NCBI GenBank assembly: GCA_964354135.1
Contig: CAYGZA010000385.1
Span: 1 to 5,537 of the forward strand
Source of the DNA: CAYGZA01 sp964354135
GTDB taxonomy: Bacteria > Planctomycetota > Planctomycetia > Pirellulales > Thermoguttaceae
Length of the DNA: 5,537 nucleotides
Reading direction: 5' to 3'
Both the position numbers and the translations under genes were made by a program. This document shows, piece by piece, positions 5,485 through 5,537 of the stretch. Position 1 is the first letter of the stretch. Each line of letters opens with the position of its first letter. The notes beneath the pieces are model-generated. The model was given only the letters and a program-made list of their open reading frames with translations, ran no database searches and was not told the DNA's origin.

Positions 5485-5537
5485 GGGCCAAGTGTCAGTA
5501 ATACGAGGTCACCCCCGTTTGGTGTTTGAAGCCGTAT

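Noticed and set aside
5300..5491. 64-residue N-terminal extension of ArgC
   Set aside because: It would translate the palindrome and heptamer repeats, and the family normally begins right before the nucleotide-binding glycine loop at ATG5299.
5495..5536. Possible 3' end of an upstream minus-strand gene (13 codons and TGA)
   Set aside because: The residues (YGFKHQTGVTSYY) look protein-like, but another frame also ends nearby and the fragment is too short to assign. I do not claim a gene.

Overview
The window reads as a piece of a GC-rich bacterial chromosome. All five supported genes lie on the minus strand, so biology runs from high to low coordinates. Gene content (separate ArgC and ArgJ, a trimeric-type purine nucleoside phosphorylase, a glycosyltransferase fused to TPR-like repeats, an extremely acidic small protein), ArgJ motif variants and repeat-rich spacers suggest a planctomycete-like organism. 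That placement is inference from style and was not tested by any search.

Layout from right to left. (1) 5537-5300: argC leader, with a heptamer microsatellite, a plausible sigma-70-type promoter, a perfect 34-bp palindrome and a second GC hairpin. (2) 5299-4292: argC, N-acetyl-gamma-glutamyl-phosphate reductase. (3) 4291-4095: a spacer holding a long, imperfect inverted repeat built from heptamers. (4) 4094-2901: argJ, glutamate N-acetyltransferase. (5) 2801-1197: a family-2 glycosyltransferase with a C-terminal repeat region, started by a full AAGGAGG ribosome binding site 99 bases after argJ. (6) 1196-698: a 499-base interval with no convincing protein gene. It is ordered like a small transcription unit: consensus -35 promoter, about 120 bases with hairpins, terminator-like hairpin, then a second consensus -35 promoter facing the next gene. 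(7) 697-356: a small, extremely acidic protein with a Phe/Leu every fourth residue. (8) 288-1: the first 96 residues of purine nucleoside phosphorylase, cut by the window edge.

ArgC and ArgJ are the reduction and acetyl-transfer steps of the acetylated arginine pathway. The glycosyltransferase may be co-transcribed with them but has no evident metabolic link. The acidic protein and the phosphorylase have identical GAGGAA ribosome binding sites six bases before their starts and probably form a second unit. The most unusual items are the candidate small RNA at about 1053-935, the tetrad-repeat acidic protein with its 12-bp DNA repeat, the heptamer inverted element at 4146-4219 and the 34-bp palindrome in the argC leader. 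I see no CRISPR array, transposase, tRNA or rRNA.
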